The translations under genes and the position numbers were made by a program. Below the pieces are notes generated by a model. The model did not search any database, was not told the origin of the DNA, and was given only the letters and a program-made list of their open reading frames with translations. From NCBI GenBank assembly GCA_037893225.1, contig JAZGUH010000409.1:558001-622000 (forward strand): a stretch of 64,000 nt of DNA, read 5' to 3'. The stretch is from Hippasteria phrygiana (lineage: Eukaryota; Echinodermata; Asteroidea; Valvatida; Goniasteridae). Each line of letters opens with the position of its first letter. Within the stretch, counting starts at the first letter, position 1. This document shows positions 23,664 to 36,059 of the stretch, one piece after another.

Positions 23664-24229
23664 GGGCCCGCGTTAATTCTGTCGAAAAAGACCAACATTT
23701 TATTCGAGTTTTATTAAAGTTCAAGCTTTAAAGTGGACATTACGCGCAATATATTTGTGATTTAAAAGCCTATATACGTATATCGGTTTTTCATGTTACA
23801 AAATATCAATTTTATTTTTCTCTATATATCTGACACAAGAATCAATACAGTGCAATGAAAATAATTCTCCGAGTTAACAGGAATGGTAGAATCTCTTTTA
23901 AAAGACAGTTCATTTAAGTGAGCAAAACCCTCGAGCTAAAATATTTCTCTATATTTAAATAATTCCGTCGCATTTTTTTTATTTGACTTTTTTATACTGA
24001 AAGAGAGATTACAGGTTACGATTTGATGCCTATAAGCCTAAAATTAACTAATACAAAATATCACTCAAAATTAAAGAAACAATACTATTTGGGTTCGTTT
24101 TGTTTTTGCCGCGACATGTCATTTCAGCCAGAATATGATAAAAAGACACTGTGGCTGGTGTCACCACCCCTTACATTAATACATTGCATCATGGAGCAAA
24201 TTCGGTTGGGCGACTGGAGTCGACTAGAC

Positions 24230-24703
24230 TTAAATGTAGTGTACATGATTGGTCATTGTTGCAATTTTCAGAAATGTGCGGATTTGGGGGTTAGTATTTC
24301 TATCGTTCCACTGACCTGTTTTCCGTTGTTGGATGGCGAAAAAACGAGAGAAAAACGGCGCTCGTTTTCAACCGTCGGGCGGATGATAGCCTTTAGTCAA
24401 GGCGCGCGTGGCTATGGGCGCGTGACGCGCCCCGAATGCCAGCATGTCCGGGGCGCGCCACTCGTCCGGGTATAGCCACGCGCGCCTTGACTAAAGGCTA
24501 CAGGGCAGTTTTCCAACGATTTCCAGCTGAAAATCGTTGGAAAACTATATGAATTTCCATTTTTCTTGACAACGACAGCACACCTGGTGACATCATTTCA
24601 CAGGATGATTGAGACTACTATTAACTTACAGTCTAGTAAGGTATTTCGTAATAATTCAGTAAAATACAATTGGAGGATTACCAATCGTTTACACTACATT
24701 TAA
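24230..24703. mobile_element. TTAA-flanked MITE, copy 3 (uninterrupted)
   Basis: TTAA lies at both ends, with near-perfect inverted ends ATGTAGTGTACATGATTGGT and ACCAATCGTTTACACTACAT. It is oriented opposite to the copy at 17760. The core palindrome TAGCCTTTAGTCAAGGCGCG ... CGCGCCTTGACTAAAGGCTA is intact and there is a second hairpin, TTTTCCAACGATTTCCAGC/GCTGAAAATCGTTGGAAAA. A frame of about 150 codons crosses part of it but is a by-product. Confidence 0.85.
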
Positions 24704-24999
24704 CCGTAGTCAATTTGGATGTCACTCGAACGCTGCGTGGTTTGACTAGCTAATCCAACGGTTTCTGGACCACGGTTTCTGTAGTCAAATTCGCGAGTGA
24801 CGTCAAGGTTTCAAGATGGAGGATAGTTAAAACTTGGCAAGTTTTACAAACGTTTACGATAAATTGTTGGTTTTGTCCAATGATTATAACTCTTTGCAAT
24901 AAAGATATTGAATTATTAATTGCACTAAAGTTAAGTAGAGAAAATAATATAAATAAATAATAGAAAATAAAAATGACGTGCCAACATTTGCTGAAACAA

Positions 25000-25240
25000 C
25001 CTGGGCCCAATTTCATGGCTCTGCTAACCACAGCTTTCCGCGCTTACGATCACCATTTTGCGCTAACAGCACTAGCGGGAAAAATCTGCGCTAACCCTGT
25101 AAGCACAGAATCCTTAGTTACGGGATGTACGCATGCCCAGGAGCCAAAATTCCCCGCTAACGCGTGAAATACGAATTTTCTGCTACAGTAAGCGGGGATT
25201 TTTCGCTAACGGTAAGCAGCGCCATGAAATTGGGCCCTGG
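25000..25240. mobile_element. MITE, GGGCCCAATTTCATGGC family
   Basis: CCTGGGCCCAATTTCATGGC and GCCATGAAATTGGGCCCTGG form a 20-bp inverted pair with one mismatch. The interior has repeated CGCTAAC/GTTAGCG motifs. The element at 31822 has related ends. Confidence 0.75.
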
Positions 25241-25244
25241 TCTG

Positions 25245-25515
25245 GCTGTCGCCCAACACTTCAGCGCGCCATCACACTCCACAAAGGACATGAGCGTCTG
25301 CGTTGTTTCCACGGCATCGTCGGATACGCAGCGCCGATCTCTAGAACAGCGTGTGATGTTCCAACTGGGCACGCTCCACCCTGACGGGATGAACGTGGAG
25401 TTTACCGCGTTTGTTCTACCAGCGGTTCATCACAACAAGCCATAATTCCCCTGAAGAAGGTGCATTGCACCCAAAGCTTGGGTAAAACTATCCGGTGAGC
25501 ACTGTTTCACCTTTA

Positions 25516-25551
<36 letters not shown>

Positions 25552-25560
25552 GAACAGGGG
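25245..25560 (+). pseudogene. Penelope-like element 3' fragment
   Basis: The frame ending at 25445 contains LEQRVMFQLGTLHPDGMNV, matching the E-x2-WI-x-x-L-x-T-x-x-P-x-GLN pattern at the end of the GIY-YIG nuclease region of Penelope-like retroelements. Here the usual W is V-M. It is followed by CTGAAGAAGGTGC-ATT-GCACCCAAAG (25451-25476), a hairpin at the position where these elements carry a hammerhead-ribozyme-like motif, and then (AT)n. Everything 5' of the C-terminal segment is missing and is replaced by the MITE at 25000-25240. Known: such elements are commonly 5'-truncated. Inferred: that this is one. Confidence 0.5.
25519..25548. repeat. (AT)n microsatellite
   Basis: About 15 AT dinucleotide units directly after the Penelope-like fragment. 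Confidence 0.9.
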
Positions 25561-25654
25561 TCTGGATGAACACATCATTTAGATGACATTTAATACTTTT
25601 GTTCTTTCCTCGACATCCCCTGTTCATTTTATCATAATTTTAATGTCAAAGGAT

Positions 25655-25697
25655 GTAAAATAAATAAATATATAAATAAATAAATAAATAAATAAAC
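25655..25697. repeat. (ATAA)n microsatellite
   Basis: About ten ATAA tetranucleotide units with one interruption. Confidence 0.85.
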
Positions 25698-28600
25698 TAG
25701 GCTAGCAGACGACATTATTTTGTTGCACGCCAACTAGATTTGACGTAGTCGATCGACTAGACGCCTTCGAGTGAAAAACAGACCACGCATGCGTGATTTA
25801 AATCGCAAATTGACAAAAGGGACAAGGTCAACAGCACCCGAACTTGCTCTTAGTCTTGGTTGTCTCAGGAGGTACGCGTTGTAAAAAATGGGGAAAAGCT
25901 ATGGTAAAATTAATGTTTCCACTTGTGAACAGCATGTACAATTCTCACACGTGAAGCCGATTATTAGGTAGAATATCTTTCCGGCTTCAAAGTGCCTCGT
26001 AAAATGTGTTTCCATGTTAACGCACACATGTTAACGAACCCATGTGTTATGTCTAGGTTTTGGCAGGCTGCACAGCTTCCAACATCGAGTGTCCCGTATT
26101 TACTCACGGTAACGAAGATGGACAAGCGCTACGGTACGGTACTCGGTTTGCTTTCTACGGAAAAGTGTCACCGAGTGGCATGGGACTTGTGTTTAAGATA
26201 TATATTACTTCTTGGGATGTGAATTGTTGGATATCAAAGAAATAACAGCAACCCGACACGAGATCTATACATGTACATGTACTTGTGCCTATAAATCCAG
26301 ACGAGACAGTGTCGTTGCACTTGTGTGTCTCTTGAGGGGGCCATCCGAGGAATGAAAATCACCCCGGGAAATTAACCAACATATCCCCATTGTGCCACTG
26401 CCCTTTCATCATCATACTTTTCCAGCAAAGTTAAGTTTAAAAGCACACGAAGTTATTGTTCAACAGCAATGATAATGATGGAAAAAATTGAAAGATTACA
26501 AACCATACTCTATTAGGACCGGGCACAATTAGGCCCCTAAGAAATGTTGTGTTGCCCTTGGACCGACCGTAAAAATCGAGAGATTCACGGTCGAGGTTTT
26601 TTAAAATTAAATCTCAATAAAAACATAACTCAGCCTCCTTGTCTCAAAAATATGTTTCTATTTGATGTACCTTCTTTACTTTATGTGTATTTTCATGTAA
26701 AAAATTAAAGCAGGGTGTTCGACCAATGTTTAGGCTTAAACACGCCAGGGTGAGCGTGAAGATGACTTCGATCCGTCACGCTCGGCAAAGTTCTAAAAAC
26801 CCTTAAAACCACAGCAAAAAACAAAAAAACAAGGACAGCGCATGTGAAAATGCTATGCACATACAACCAAGTAAATCTCTTTTAGACATGAATATATTGT
26901 AGTGGAAGAGTCAAATCGAATCGGCAAAAACTTCGTCGTATCTCTCGATGTTTGCAACAACCGAGAGAGAAAAGCAACCAACTTGCTTCTTCTTCGAATT
27001 GGTCACATGATGGCATGGCGCCGTTTTCCACCGATCCTCTGTTCCAATTTTACCTGTCCGAGGGCAACACAGCAATTGTTTTGGCTATATACGCTACATA
27101 TATAAATATATATTTGTTCTACATAACAAGACACTGCTGTCGATTTACATATATTAAGTGACTCTACCTAGTTTCATGTCAATTTAGTACAAAGCCAATT
27201 TGTGGAATGCTCACGGTTACCATAAAAACAAATAATAGATTGGTTAGCTATTTGTGTGTCTATACATGGGGAAATGCGATTAAAAAAGTGGTTTCTGTAC
27301 CTGAATGTATACCAAATAATTACTATGGACAATTTGTAAAGAGTGCTATCTGGCTGATCGCGCGTAATGCATTATGGAAATTTAATATGGAAACCGAAAT
27401 TCTTGGGTCTTTTAATTGACCAATTGTCAAAATAACTCTACCTTATGGCTATTTTGTGAAAATTCAACTTTAATTTGTGGAAAATCTCAAAAAGCTTTTA
27501 AACCGAAATAGCAAAAATGAGTCATGGCGCCCCTAGTGGTGACCTTTGTGTGATGGGCCTAGATGATGACATAAGAAATGTTTATGCCAAGTTTTAAAGC
27601 AATTATATGATCATTATATAAACTATGTCCCCAAAATATTAGCGCTATCTCAATGGGCAAAACAGGTAAAACGCCCCTGGATCCTAATGACGTCATAATA
27701 GTTACCGTCCAAGTGGCAAAATTTTCGGAAAATCTGCAGATTCAATTGTGTACTAGACACCATCAGATCCTGAATCCCTCAACCCTAACCCATCCCTTAA
27801 AATAGAACACAGCGCTGACAAGGTAAGAGAAAAGTGTTATAAACTCTCAATCACAAGAAAAAATCCAACGAATTATGTCTGTGTTTTCTTAAAATTCGAG
27901 AAACTGTAATACGTTGAATTTAGCGGAAACGGTATATACAGTATAATGATGCCAATCACAGCTATTAGCGCGTTCATCTATAATATAGCTCTGTGGTCCG
28001 ATGCACTGTCCCACGATAAATCAAGCGTCATTACATGGGGGTTGGAGTTACCATATGTGGTCCCCCCCCCCCCCCCCCCCCGCTAGAGCTTGGCAATCTG
28101 CAGTGAGATGCATTCAGGAGATCTGACAACCCAACCACTTCAAACAGCGTTTCACTTGACGCGGAATGATTTAGTGACGCGTGCGGAGTACTGTGGCTTG
28201 ACGCAAATCGCGAGCTGTCACGGTGACACGTGAGGCTCTACAGAAAGGCGAGAATCCAGATCCACTTTCAATTCGGGCAAGACCCAATTCCTCGTGACGG
28301 TCGCTGAAAAACGCGTATCGTACGTTTACAAGTCTGTTGAAGACATAAACCTCGCCTAACGTCTCTACCAGGTCACATCATGCCTTTATCCTGTACGGCA
28401 CAACTATACACAAAAAAGAATTAAAAACAACAACCCCAAAAAGAAAAACCACAAACCTCCTTAAACCAAAACAAAAACCAAAAATAGAAACAAGGCAAAA
28501 CATCGCAGTTCATTCTGGAGGGTGAGGGAAACAAGCAAAATGGTGTGGTCGCAACGGCGATTTATGTTGACTACGGTACGATAGCACTTGTGTCCCGTTG

Positions 28601-30396
28601 AGCAAGACTCTTTATCATAATTGCTTCTTTTCAACTCAGTGGCAGAAATGGATGCCAGCAAGTCTTTGGGAGTAGGCCTAAACGGTGATGGACTGGCATC
28701 CGTTCGAGGGGGGGTAGAAATATTCCCAGTATTTTAATGCCAGTGAAAACAGAAAGAAACACCGGCCTGAAAAAGTCATATTGGCTTGAGACAGACTTTA
28801 CTATAAATGACCCAGTGCACACACTGATAATTCTGGTGTAGCTTGAATTTTAGTCACTATGAAATACGAGCTCATTAGTAGTATTACGCATGCCTGAGTG
28901 AAGATAATTAGGAGAGTGGCCAGTCACGTGAGAGTGTTTAACCAATAATAGGGAAAAGGAGTCCGATTTTCATGGGAGTCGGATATTAATATGACACCTA
29001 ACGGTTTGAAGTCAAATAATGATTTGGAAACGTAACATGATAAATGTACATTGACAAATGCCGGTAATACACATGTACCAAATTTGAGGGCATTTGAAAG
29101 AAAATTATAGAAACTATGGCAAAAACAATATTTTTACCAAAAATGAGTAGAACGCCCTCTTGTGTATATTGCAACTTAAATGTAATCAAATGATGCCACA
29201 GTGTACATAACTGGCCAACACATATCTCCGGCAATTTCAGGTGAATCGGCCAAAGTACATGAAATTCCGGAGTGGGAGTGGTATAATGTGCCCCTCCCCT
29301 GGCCTGATGAGAGAGCAAAAAGGAAAAAAAAGCCCCGTCACTATAGGGTTAATCATTGATATACTGAGAATTTACGATAGAAAAATTGCAAGAAACAGAA
29401 CAGCTAGGAACAATTGAAGGAATGCTTTATTCTAAAATGCATGTAAACTTTCGACAGCAACTGTACCGGTATGGCATCGCTTAACAAATGCACGCGACTT
29501 TTCCTATACTCTAAAGGTTTATTCTATGTACAAACTACAAACATATGACCCTAAGATGAGATCCTGAGGTCCTAAGTTTAGAAACACCAACGATACAAAT
29601 TCTTGAAACATCCTTAAATTGGAAAGGAAGATTAGGTATTCCCATCTCCCTTGGATCCACCCCTGGGAAAGGTACACTAATTTACTCAGATTCGGTAAAT
29701 CATTTCAATCATCAAAGGTATGTTCCCTCGACCAAATGCAGGAAATGTTGTGTAAGATTGGATTATGATAAACCGAATAGAAAGATATGCATATGAATTT
29801 AAAGTACATCGGGGTGTGGATGGGTCATACAGAGCACGGCGAAGAAGCATTCAGCCAAACGGTCTACTTTCCGCAGGTACTAGTGCGAGCCTTGCGTGGC
29901 CGGGTGACATTAACGCTGTTTCGGTACCTTTGCAGGGAAGCTGTATGATTGATGACTCTGCATTTCACTCTGGAACGAGGTCTGTGTTCACACATGATCT
30001 ATCGTGTCGTATCCATCTGCGTGACTTCTGCTGGTATTAATTTTACACCGACTGAGATATCTGCCGTAAATAGAGACATGAATATTTTTCTAGCGACCAA
30101 ACAAATTGTTCTCGGCACGTGTTGTCCAGCCAGAACGAGAAGTTCTGGCTATATGTATTTTTAAAGTACTCTAATACATTTCCGTTGTGTTTCACTTACG
30201 ATTATGTAAGTTGTTGTTTTGCAATCGATATACTAAAAGGCCTGCGACTTTGGAAAAAGTCTAAATTCAAGATTCTAAATGTTACCCTTTAATATTGCAA
30301 GCTTTAAATCCACCCTTACAATACTTGATATAAATTTCTGACGCTTGCGACTGCTTCACTTTGGAACCTGCTAGCCTGAGTTGTAACAGCAGTGGC
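25698..30396. other. No gene recognised
   Basis: About 4.7 kb without a supported gene. It includes a C20 run at 28062-28081, a hairpin GGATGCCAG/CTGGCATCC at 28648-28700 with a TAGGCCTA at 28673, and several open frames under 110 codons with no recognisable domain. Confidence 0.4.
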
Positions 30397-30489
30397 CAGA
30401 GGCGAATCCACGATTGTTTACAGGCTGGGGGGTCTGATTTTTTTTTATATTCGCCCAAAATGTTTCGCCTGCGAACAAAATTGTACAAG

Positions 30490-30524
<35 letters not shown>

Positions 30525-30771
30525 GGGGGGGGGGGGGGGGCGGACACACTTTCTCAACGTTGCTGGCGCCATTTAACCTCTTTGTTTTGTAACATGCAAA
30601 AAAACATTTAGCCTACACAGGGTTTTGCTTTTCTTTTCTGGTTTGCTACGGTACTTTAGGCGTAGGCCTTACAAGCAAAAAAAAAACACCAAAACAATTG
30701 GCATTGAGCGGGAGTGGGGGAGGGGGGGGGGGGATCGACCCCCAACCGCCCCACCTCTGCATCCGCCCCTC
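30397..30771. mobile_element. hAT-like MITE, CAGGGGCGGATCCA family, copy 3
   Basis: The ends are CAGAGGCGAATCCAC and CTGCATCCGCCCCT. Internal landmarks are a G run of about 30, CACACTTTCTCAACGTTG, GGCGCCATTTAACCTCTTTG, the GGCGTAGGCCTTACAAGCAA region and a second G run before CCGCCCC. It is the longest of the three copies and the most diverged at its ends. Confidence 0.75.
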
Positions 30772-31821
30772 AGGTATTGGTGTCGTTAATTGTCCATCAT
30801 ACAAACAGGTAGGGTTACAATATTGACCCTCTTTCCACCAATGTAGGCGCGCTCCATGAGGCTGATTTCCCTTAACACCTCGGCTTAATTCTGCCAGGCG
30901 ACCGTTAATGGACGCCGACCCCGTCCGCTGTACGCCAAACCGAATTTGAAGAAAGAAGTCCGCATTGTCTAGGCGTGCGGGTTGCTTCCCCCGTTAGCTT
31001 CCTGGGTGCGAATAACGCGGCGGGCGGGCCGGGTGTTTACAGAGCTCTGGCGCAGCTCCAAATTCTTCTCAGTACGAAAAAGAAATAACGATAAAACCGT
31101 TCACTGCATTTCAGGATTTGCATTCGATGAGATTTAAAAGCATCCGGCGCTCGATAAACTGTGCAAACATAAGACTACAGATGGACACGACATGAGCTTT
31201 CCTGATGTCCACTGACATACTTTCTGGAAGAGGAGATCTTTTTATCCGACTCTGGAACGCGATATAGCGACGTCACGCATTAGGAGCTTTCTACAAGATG
31301 GGTGACAGCCCAGAAACCAATATGTTTGAACCAATAGGTGTGAAATCCAGATTTTAGTATCACTTATGATGGGCATTGCCCTTTACCCCAACAATTTGCC
31401 TAATCATTGATCTCGCTAAGTGCACGTTCTCATTATTTAACCATACAGTATACGCAGCTTGATGTATATTAAAGTTTTGGTAGATTTTTGGAGATCTGCC
31501 TTCAGAAGTGATCTGCCTACAGAAAATTAATCAATTTCGGAACACAGTTCTTTGTGGATTTTGAATTCAGCTCTAAATAAAATTCCATATGATTTCAAAT
31601 CAACCAGGGTCCGAATTAAGCTGGTGGAGTAGCTAAGCTAACGTCTGAAATTGAACCATGGAGGTAGAGCTTTTGTCTGGAATACAAAAGCACATTTGTT
31701 TCTGTAGCCTATATATGCTAGGCCTATTCCTTCTCACTTGAAGGTGCACGACATACCACCAATGACAAACACGGAGGTGTATTGCATAGGCCTTTTTATA
31801 CGGATAGCTCGCACATGTGAT
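30772..31821. other. No gene recognised; GC-rich patch
   Basis: A GC-rich stretch at about 30840-31080 includes GGCGGGCGGGCCGGG. It could be a regulatory CpG-rich segment, but no exon can be supported. Confidence 0.4.
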
Positions 31822-32072
31822 CTGGGGCAAATTTCACGGAGCTGCTATGTACAAAAATTTGCTTAGCACCAAAAAGTCTTGCTTCGTTAAAACAGGTTAC
31901 CAGCCAAAGGCCATGTGATTTTTCATTGCTAAGCAAACAACAGCAGAATGCATGCCAGCCACAAGCGATACACTTCACATCAAAATTAGGTTGGTAATCC
32001 TGTATTTACCAACGAAGACTTTTCATGCTAAGCCAATTTGTGTGCTTAGCATTGCCGTGAAATTGGCCCCTG
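31822..32072. mobile_element. MITE, GGGGCCAATTTCACGGC family
   Basis: The left end CTGGGGCAAATTTCACGGAG and the right end GCCGTGAAATTGGCCCCTG are inverted. Internal GCTTAGCA/TGCTAAGC motifs also pair. Related in its ends to 25000-25240. Flanking octamers are only partly similar. Confidence 0.7.
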
Positions 32073-32571
32073 ATGTACACAACTGCGCGTAAATTCCCAC
32101 AATGCAGTGCAGAATATACCCTCGCTGCACAATTTCGCTCCATTCACATATTGATTACATATTATATCCAACGACGCAAGAACATGAATTTAAACATACA
32201 CAAAGCCTATACCTCCATTCCCTATTCTAGGAAGGCTACGGTACTGTTTACATGTTGCCATGGCAACGATTTTTTTCTGGCATCATAAATATTTTTGCAA
32301 CCTGTCTCCTCAGTGCTCATGTGTCATAATTCGCTCTTAAATATTTCAGAATTTGGCAGGATTCTGCTCGTTAATTTCTGCTCGTTAATTTCTGGAGATT
32401 ATACACGCAGTAAAATTGTATTATGATGAATGGGGCTCATTAGCGATTTGGTTTGACGTTTTGGCCTAATGTCCTGTCTTATGCTCTATTATCACCAATA
32501 TTATCCTTAAAGAAAAGCAAAAAAGAAGGAAAAAAACAAACGAATATTATAGAGATAATTTGTACGGGCGA

Positions 32572-32815
32572 TGGGTCATTTGGGAGACATTCCCATAGAC
32601 TTGTGCAAATTTTTTTTCAACTTTAATGTAAAACCTAACCCAAATATCCCCTATCCTACCCCCACGAAATTTGGTATATTTATGTTTTGGACCATCCTCT
32701 ATCGATATAACACAGTTCCGACGGTAAAATTCTTAATATTTAAGGGGGCTGTGACATTAGGGAGACATCGAAATGTCTCCCTAATGTCACTTGTCTCCCT
32801 AAGGTACAAAAAATA
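32572..32815. repeat. GGGAGACAT repeat family, copy 1, with perfect hairpin
   Basis: It begins TCATTTGGGAGACATTCCCA and TAGACTTGTGCAAA. Near the right end GTGACATTAGGGAGACAT and its exact inverse (32751-32790) form an 18-bp perfect stem with a CGAA loop. The same motifs occur in inverse orientation at 43280-43500. Confidence 0.65.
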
Positions 32816-33160
32816 ACTTTAAAATGTCTCCTTAAGGGACCATTGACAGTCACACTGCATATTAAAACCTGGACCGAAGATGTAACGTGGGTGGAACCAC
32901 TATTTATACAAATTATTGTAACAAACCTACCTAAGGTGACTATCATGCAAATTGACGTAATACTCATAGTCACGTAATTCACAGAATATGAATCGTATGT
33001 GATCATTCTGTTTTAAAGAAAACCGGGAAAGATCAGAGGAAAAAATCATAATGCTGAAAAAAGGGAAAACAAATATTCGACATTAATGGCAATCCGTTCC
33101 TTTCACGCTGTGGCTGTCTGTGGTGAATGTGAATGTGAAACCTTTATTATTAAACTATGC
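32816..33160. other. Short gap, no gene recognised
   Basis: AT-rich sequence between the GGGAGACAT repeat and the CACTGTAAAAA element. I see no exon or inverted repeat. Confidence 0.5.
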
Positions 33161-33478
33161 TACACTGTAAAAACACTTTTTGAACACTTCAACGCGTTAA
33201 TATTAATACTTTACACGTAAAGGTATATGAGGCGTTGTACGCGATTAACACTAAAACACGTTTAAATAAGCGTTGGTGTTAATGATTATTAACATTCTAA
33301 AGTGTTAATATCTACCTAAATTAACACCTCAAGCGTTGATAATCATCAAAACTAACGCCAATTTGAACGTGTTTTAGTGTTAATCGCGTGCAACGCCTCC
33401 TATACCTTTACGTCTAAAGTAATAATATTAACGCGTTGAAGTGTTAAAAAAGTGTTAGCCGTTGGTTTTTACAGTGTA
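33161..33478. mobile_element. CACTGTAAAAA MITE, TA-flanked, about 318 bp
   Basis: TACACTGTAAAAACACTTTT faces TTTTTACAGTGTA. The arms are inverted over more than 100 bp through AACACTTCAACGCGTTAATA, TTTACACGTAAAGGTATA and GCGATTAACACTAAAACACG, so nearly the whole element can fold. The TA dinucleotides outside CACTG point to a Tc1/mariner-like target. Confidence 0.8.
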
Positions 33479-35703
33479 GGGACGGTTCTGTGAATTCACG
33501 AAATTTTTGAAGATTCTTTTTGGCCAAAAAACATTGACACTTTGGCCAAAGAACATAGACATTTTTCAGAGAGTATCCTAGAATTTGTCAACGGTTTTTG
33601 TGGTTTTTAAATCAGGCCCTACAAAACGTTCACTTCCAAAGTAATTGTAGCCCCGAAATATTTAATTTTGAGCTGGAATGCATATCTACACATTGTATTA
33701 CGCATGTGCCGCCACATTACCGTGTCAAAACATGTGGTGCACAGTGATTACCGTGTAGGCCTACGAGGATGTAAGTAGACCGCGCGGACAAGGTTGTCAA
33801 TTGTCAAACGTATTTTTTTCGGAACGGTATAGTGGCGGACGTTGGCTTCAACTATGGACGTATTTGCGAGTCCAGGTAATCCGTGAACTAAATCGAATAA
33901 TCATGGTCGGCGATCCGGGGGGGGGGGGGGGGGGGGGGGTGGACACGTCCCCCAATATTGTTTGGGAGAAGAGACGGCTATAGCAGTGTCCCCCCTCCCC
34001 CCTCCCTCAATAATTTTCCCCTTGTCATATACATTTTACTGTTTTTCTATACTACCGAGGACAATGTTTTATGTTTCCTATTATTCCTTTAATATAACAC
34101 AACTTCATAGACTATAGCACGTATTTTTACGTCCGAGGACCGATTTTAACAAAAGACCGACTCCCGAGGACAAGAAATATTCTTTAGTATTTTCTTTCAG
34201 ATTACACAAACAGCACACATTTTCAAAAATTTCAAAACGCTTAACAATTATTGTTGGTTGTGTGCTTTTTCCTCCGTCCCCCAATTGACGAGAAGTCGCT
34301 GCGAAATTATTGTCGCCTATACAGTGAAGTCCTTTCTCATTTGGTTGACTGCTATTCCTCCATGGATTGACAGAGACCAACGTGCAGACAACAAAAGCAT
34401 AATTCATAAGAGCGCAGGGATGATCTGAAAAGCATCAAAATCGGTCTGCTGACGCCTATGGACGTGATTGGCAACTTGCCAAGTGTAGGCCCTATTGTAA
34501 CGTATTTCAAAATGGAAAGGACACATGGTGGCAACGTTGACAGGTAGGTGAGTACCCTGGCCTGGGGAGGGGTGGGGAGGGGTGGGGTGAAGAATGCGTA
34601 TTTACAACCAAAATCCGAAAGGTCCATATTTTTGAGATAGAAAGTAACTAAAGAATATAGACAAATATAGTAATTTTCCCTTAACCGGTGCACGTACTTT
34701 CTGTGTGTTAACTTGCATTATACTTACATTGTATTTCAAATTTGTGTGCAAATTGGAAGCGCCACCACGTTGCAACTGGCAATAACCCACGCAACCCCCA
34801 CCCCTGCTTTAATTTTCAAATATTTTTCAGGGCTAAGAAAATTCGAGTTCGTTAAAAGTCTGTCCAAATTGTTGGTCCACATCCCCACTTCCCCATTGAA
34901 AATTACCTGTACGGGTCTAGACCCTGCTAAATGTAGACCTCCACCAACCGGCATGCATGCCTGGAGAGTATATCGCACAGTGTACTTTTGGTCGTTCACA
35001 TATCTTAATATTGGTTTTCCTTGATCAGACTATTCCACAGTTCGACCTATTATGCTGTTGCGAAGAGAAGAAAAAGTCGCCGGAACTTAATTCTCAGGTG
35101 AGAAGCAATTGCAATATACAGGCTCCGTTCCCTGTCCGCATTTATCGGCTGCGGATTAGCTTCTTGTCTGATCATCTCCGCAGACGTAATTCAATAAGCG
35201 CGCCGTGGTTTGCAGCATCAGTTCCCACTTAAAAGCCGCGATGAGTTCCGAGACTTGGGATCTCCAGAAAGTCCTATCGATTTCCAGTGGCCGTTCAAAC
35301 TACGAGTGGCAATATAAAACCCCGATGGTGCAAAGCCTCCTGCGGACACGGTGTTCTTGACGCGCAAGAACTGATGTTGCCCTGACGGCAAAACATCTGC
35401 CTAAAATGAAGATCGCTTCACGGGGCAAGACCGAATTGTGTTATCGACAAAGTTGTTACTGATTTCTTCCCAGTATTGGGAGCAATAGAGCGTTTTTTAA
35501 CGACATAAAGCGGGCGCTAACTGGCGATACCTAAGGCGTAATGCACACGTCACGTACACGAGTGTCAAAGCCGTCGTGATTCGGAAAAGGGCCTGTCAAG
35601 AGAAATATTAGTCGGAACAACAAAAACAGCCAAAGTTTAGTATAAGTAAACGGCAAATTTTAATAGTGTTTGTTAGCCGCATCGGGAGTGCTTAAGAAGG
35701 CTA
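33479..35703. other. No gene recognised
   Basis: It holds a G run at 33918-33939, a GGGGTGGGGAGG tract at 34565 and GC-rich sequence at 35080-35600. Open frames of up to 113 codons on both strands show no domain. One TAGGCCTA at 33756. Confidence 0.4.
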
Positions 35704-36059
35704 CAATGGGCGTAAATCCGAGGGGGGGGGGGGGGGGGGGGTGGGGGTGTATTTATCCCACACATTTTGACTCTTGGATGGTCCATAGGATCATCCCCCC
35801 GAAATTACACTGCCATAGAAAAAGTAAGCCTATTTCCAAAACGAAAACGCTAAAACGTAGTGCTCACGTGTTCATAGTGACCCATATTTTGAACTGCGCC
35901 CTAACATTCTTCTTATCCTAACCACCTTCCCTGGCCCTCCCCCGCTTTTCTAAGTATTTAGCTGGCGATTTCTTTTCCGGGTTTTTTTTTTTTAGGGTGA
36001 TTTTCGATAAAAGATCTTAATCATTCCCCTCCACCTTTGGGCACGGATTTACGCCACTG
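35704..36059. mobile_element. hAT-like element, CAGTGGCGTAAATCC family, copy 3
   Basis: CAATGGGCGTAAATCCG at the left faces CGGATTTACGCCACTG at the right. A G-rich run follows the left end, as in the other copies. The flanks GAAGGCTA and GAAAGCTA match at 7 of 8 bases if one G is shared with the end, consistent with hAT targeting. Confidence 0.6.

Noticed and set aside
24023..24475. 150-codon plus-strand frame
   Set aside because: It runs into the palindromic core of a TTAA-flanked MITE shared with other copies, where the frame is broken; no domain.
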